Shown in pieces: positions 45,814-47,480 of a stretch of DNA of 47,480 nucleotides. This DNA comes from Methanothrix sp. (GTDB taxonomy: Archaea > Halobacteriota > Methanosarcinia > Methanotrichales > Methanotrichaceae), in assembly GCA_029907715.1 (NCBI GenBank), contig JARYLI010000001.1, forward strand, positions 191,278 to 238,757. The letters are read 5' to 3'. Below the pieces are notes generated by a model, which made no database searches, was not told the DNA's origin, and saw only the letters and a program-made list of their open reading frames with translations. Both the position numbers and the translations under genes were made by a program. Positions within the stretch are counted from its first letter, which is position 1, and each line of letters begins with the position of its first letter.

Positions 45814-46455
45814 GTGCTGACCATTCTCAATATCTTCCGGAGAAAGCCCAGGGTGGTGCCGCTCACCGAGCCTGTGGGCACGCGCATGCCAACAGAGCTC
45901 TCCCGTGGCTCAGCGTATCTGATCCGAGAGAAAAAGCCTGAGTTCAGCTTCCAGATATTCTCGTCGCTTGTGAGAGGACAGTGCGCGAGCTGCGAGCATC
46001 CTGATGCGTTCAACTGCGAGAGCATAGGTTGTGAAGAGTGCACCCTCAAATGTCCATGCAAGAGCTGCAATCAGAAGAGGGCTCAAGGGCTTTGCTTCAC
46101 CACCCTTCATCCTGAGCAGATCAGAAACAGGTATGTTCTTCAGATCACACCGATCTTCTGGATCAGCAGGCGTAGTGGGGGTCAGATGGCTGTAAATAGC
46201 CTGGAGGTCATGGCTGACATAACTGCGAGGTTCCTGGATAAGAGCAAAAATCCGGTGGTTCTGCTGGATGGTCTGGAGCTTCTCGTGGTCATGAACGGTT
46301 TTGTCCAGGTCATCAGGTTTCTCCGCGATATCATGGAGATGGTATTCATAAGCAGAGGGATCCTGATCGTGCCTGTGAATCCATCCGCCCTCTCCGAGAG
46401 GGAGATGGCGCTGATAGAGCGGGATATGCAGGAGATTCCTGCGGAGTGGAGATGA
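45814..46455 (+). CDS. DUF835-domain protein with cysteine cluster
   Basis: The protein has about 213 residues from a GTG at 45814 (a GTG at 45805 is also possible), directly after the kinase. A cysteine-dense segment in the middle (CASCEHPDAFNC, GCEECTLKCPCKSC) has nine cysteines and looks able to bind metal. The C-terminal half is a DUF835 domain (NSLEVMADITARFLDKSKNP, VVLLDGLELLVVMNGF, VPVNPSALSEREMALIERDM). DUF835 occurs in archaeal signalling proteins next to kinases and KaiC-like ATPases; its function is unknown. It is part of the regulator-kinase operon. Confidence 0.75.
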   Translation: MLTILNIFRRKPRVVPLTEPVGTRMPTELSRGSAYLIREKKPEFSFQIFSSLVRGQCASCEHPDAFNCESIGCEECTLKCPCKSCNQKRAQGLCFTTLHPEQIRNRYVLQITPIFWISRRSGGQMAVNSLEVMADITARFLDKSKNPVVLLDGLELLVVMNGFVQVIRFLRDIMEMVFISRGILIVPVNPSALSEREMALIERDMQEIPAEWR

Positions 46456-46920
46456 AAGCTTCGCTCTTATGTGTTTGGCAACTTGCGGGTCGTGCATATG
46501 GTTGCTTAACGCACTTATTCATTTACCTGGAACGCATAGCAAGCCCAGTGCTTCTATTGGGCAAGATAGCATATGGATAAGAGCGGAAAGCTTTACGCAC
46601 AAACGCATGTGATAAAAGATGTGCCAAAAGGATGAGGAGCGGCCCTGATAGAATTGCGACATGCAACACAGGAGATCGAATGCCGATTCCTTGGTCTATT
46701 CAGGTACTCGATGCGCTCCTGGCGCACCTAAACTGTTGCCTCAGATCGCGCAGAGACCAGTTCAGTTATGTTCGGATGTTAATGTCGCGAACAAGGATCA
46801 AATGCAATCAAAGCTGTCGGTCCAGTATGAAGATCTGATAAACTAAATCAAAAATGTCTCAAATCATGAAAGATCGAACATATCATAAATACGTAACAAT
46901 TATAAGTATTTTGGATTACT
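46456..46920. other. intergenic region upstream of padR-like gene
   Basis: The 465 bases carry no convincing gene. Two weak hairpins are visible: GCCCA-N10-TGGGC near 46533-46552 and TGCGC-TCCTG-GCGCA near 46712-46726. The last 80 bases are AT-rich and hold the promoter of the next gene. Confidence 0.5.
46887..46911 (+). promoter_or_regulatory. inverted repeat overlapping the padR-like promoter
   Basis: AAATAC (46887-46892) and GTATTT (46906-46911) form an inverted repeat with a 13-base spacer, ten bases before the ATG. It overlaps TATA-like sequence. PadR proteins often repress their own promoters through such dyads, so this is a candidate operator. Confidence 0.4.
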
Positions 46921-47310
46921 ATGTCTCTAGCATCTGTGGGAGGGGCTCTGATCGAAGAAACAAACCTCGGGCAGGATGACCGGGAGGAGTTCCTGAGCAG
47001 GTTCGTGAAGCCGAACAAGGACATACTCATTCTCTCCATACTCGGAGAGCGCCCGATGTGCGGCTACGACCTCATCAAGGAGATATATAGAAGGTATAAC
47101 GTCCTCCTGAGCCAGGGCGCTGTTTACCCCATCCTCTACTCGATGGAGGCTGAGGGTATTCTGAGAGCGGAGTACAGCAGAGGAAACATGAGGACCAAGT
47201 TCTACACCCTGACGCCCAAGGGGCAGGAGGTGATGAGAAGGAAGATCGGAAACATGGTGTACGCTCTGGAGTACATGCTGTCGTTTCTGAAGGGATCATG
47301 TTTAGGATGA
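46921..47310 (+). CDS. PadR-family transcriptional regulator
   Basis: The protein has 129 residues. An N-terminal arm of about 30 residues leads into the PadR winged helix (KDILILSILGERPMCGYDLI, LSQGAVYPILYSMEAEGILR, KFYTLTPKGQEVMRRK). The ligand is unknown. It overlaps the following ATPase gene by four bases, so the two are co-expressed. Confidence 0.88.
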   Translation: MSLASVGGALIEETNLGQDDREEFLSRFVKPNKDILILSILGERPMCGYDLIKEIYRRYNVLLSQGAVYPILYSMEAEGILRAEYSRGNMRTKFYTLTPKGQEVMRRKIGNMVYALEYMLSFLKGSCLG

Positions 47311-47480
47311 GTATTGAAGGACTGGATCGCGTTCTCGAGGCAGATCCACCTGCCGGCTCTGTCCTGTTGGTCACCGGAGGGGAGGGCACACTGAAGTCCA
47401 GCCTGGTGCTGGCGATGATGTCCCGCTACCTCGAGGGCAGCGCAGAGCATGGCCTCTATGCGAGCCTGGAGCAGACAACG
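47307..47480 (+). CDS. KaiC/GvpD/RAD55-like ATPase, 3' end outside window
   Basis: Only the first 58 residues are visible: SIEGLDRVLEADPPAGSVLL followed by a P-loop-like TGGEGTLKSSLVLAMMSRYL. The pattern is that of RecA-fold KaiC-type ATPases. Leu replaces the usual Gly before the P-loop Lys. It is coupled to the PadR gene by ATGA. A GvpD-like regulatory role is possible given the nearby gvp cluster, but not shown. Confidence 0.65.
   Translation, partial: MSIEGLDRVLEADPPAGSVLLVTGGEGTLKSSLVLAMMSRYLEGSAEHGLYASLEQTT

Noticed and set aside
45405-46070. Antisense frame across kinase and DUF835 genes
   Set aside because: It contradicts two well-supported genes and has no family features.
46632-46838. 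68-codon frame in the intergenic region before padR
   Set aside because: No ribosome binding site, no family features and overlapping alternative frames of the same length; not supported as a gene.

Overview
The window comes from a methanogenic archaeon of the Methanosarcinales, most likely a Methanothrix (Methanosaeta) species. I infer this from the archaeal-type ribosomal gene order, archaeal TATA boxes, the stand-alone PycB, very large DUF11/SdrD-B surface proteins, DUF835 and KaiC-like signalling proteins and a gas-vesicle cluster. No species can be proven from the window alone. Many genes start at TTG or GTG, and the usual ribosome binding site is GGTGA/GAGGTG.

Layout. 1-4770 holds the 3' part of a giant surface protein. 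4845-10302 (minus strand) holds a gamma-carbonic anhydrase, a flippase-like membrane protein and a tightly coupled four-gene set: RimK-like ATP-grasp N-terminal domain, ATP-grasp ligase, YkgJ cysteine cluster and GCS2-type carboxylate-amine ligase. 10469-13974 holds a YyaL/DUF255 thioredoxin-domain protein and, divergently, a zinc-finger protein coupled to protein-L-isoaspartate methyltransferase. 14134-16588 holds two secreted proteins of unknown role.

16771-32548 (minus strand) is a nearly gap-free block: a SPOUT methyltransferase, the S10/spc ribosomal proteins with RNase P protein 1 inside, SecY, an EMC3/YidC-like membrane protein, cytidylate kinase, Cbf5 pseudouridine synthase and finally a tRNA-Ser(GGA) with a 14-nt intron. 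A clear TATA box in front of the SPOUT gene suggests one main promoter. Adenylate kinase and SUI1/aIF1, often present in this block in other euryarchaea, are not in it.

32706-38737 holds a stomatin/NfeD protease pair, argB, pycB and two unknown genes. 38860-43939 (minus strand) is a gas-vesicle cluster reading gvpA-gvpA-(gvpC-like coiled coil)-gvpN-(unknown)-gvpO-gvpF/L-(small unknown genes)-gvpH. The two gvpA copies are perfect 228-bp DNA duplicates. The gvpC-position protein has three strict 58-residue repeats and a SAP-like N-terminus. Divergent from gvpA are a response regulator, a soluble PAS histidine kinase and a cysteine-rich DUF835 protein, which could control flotation. The window ends with a PadR regulator and the start of a KaiC/GvpD/RAD55-like ATPase.

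Best candidates for something undescribed: the gvpC-like protein and the other unknown genes of the gas-vesicle cluster, the ATP-grasp/GCS2/YkgJ amidoligase set, and a secreted protein with two Trp/Tyr-rich repeats.
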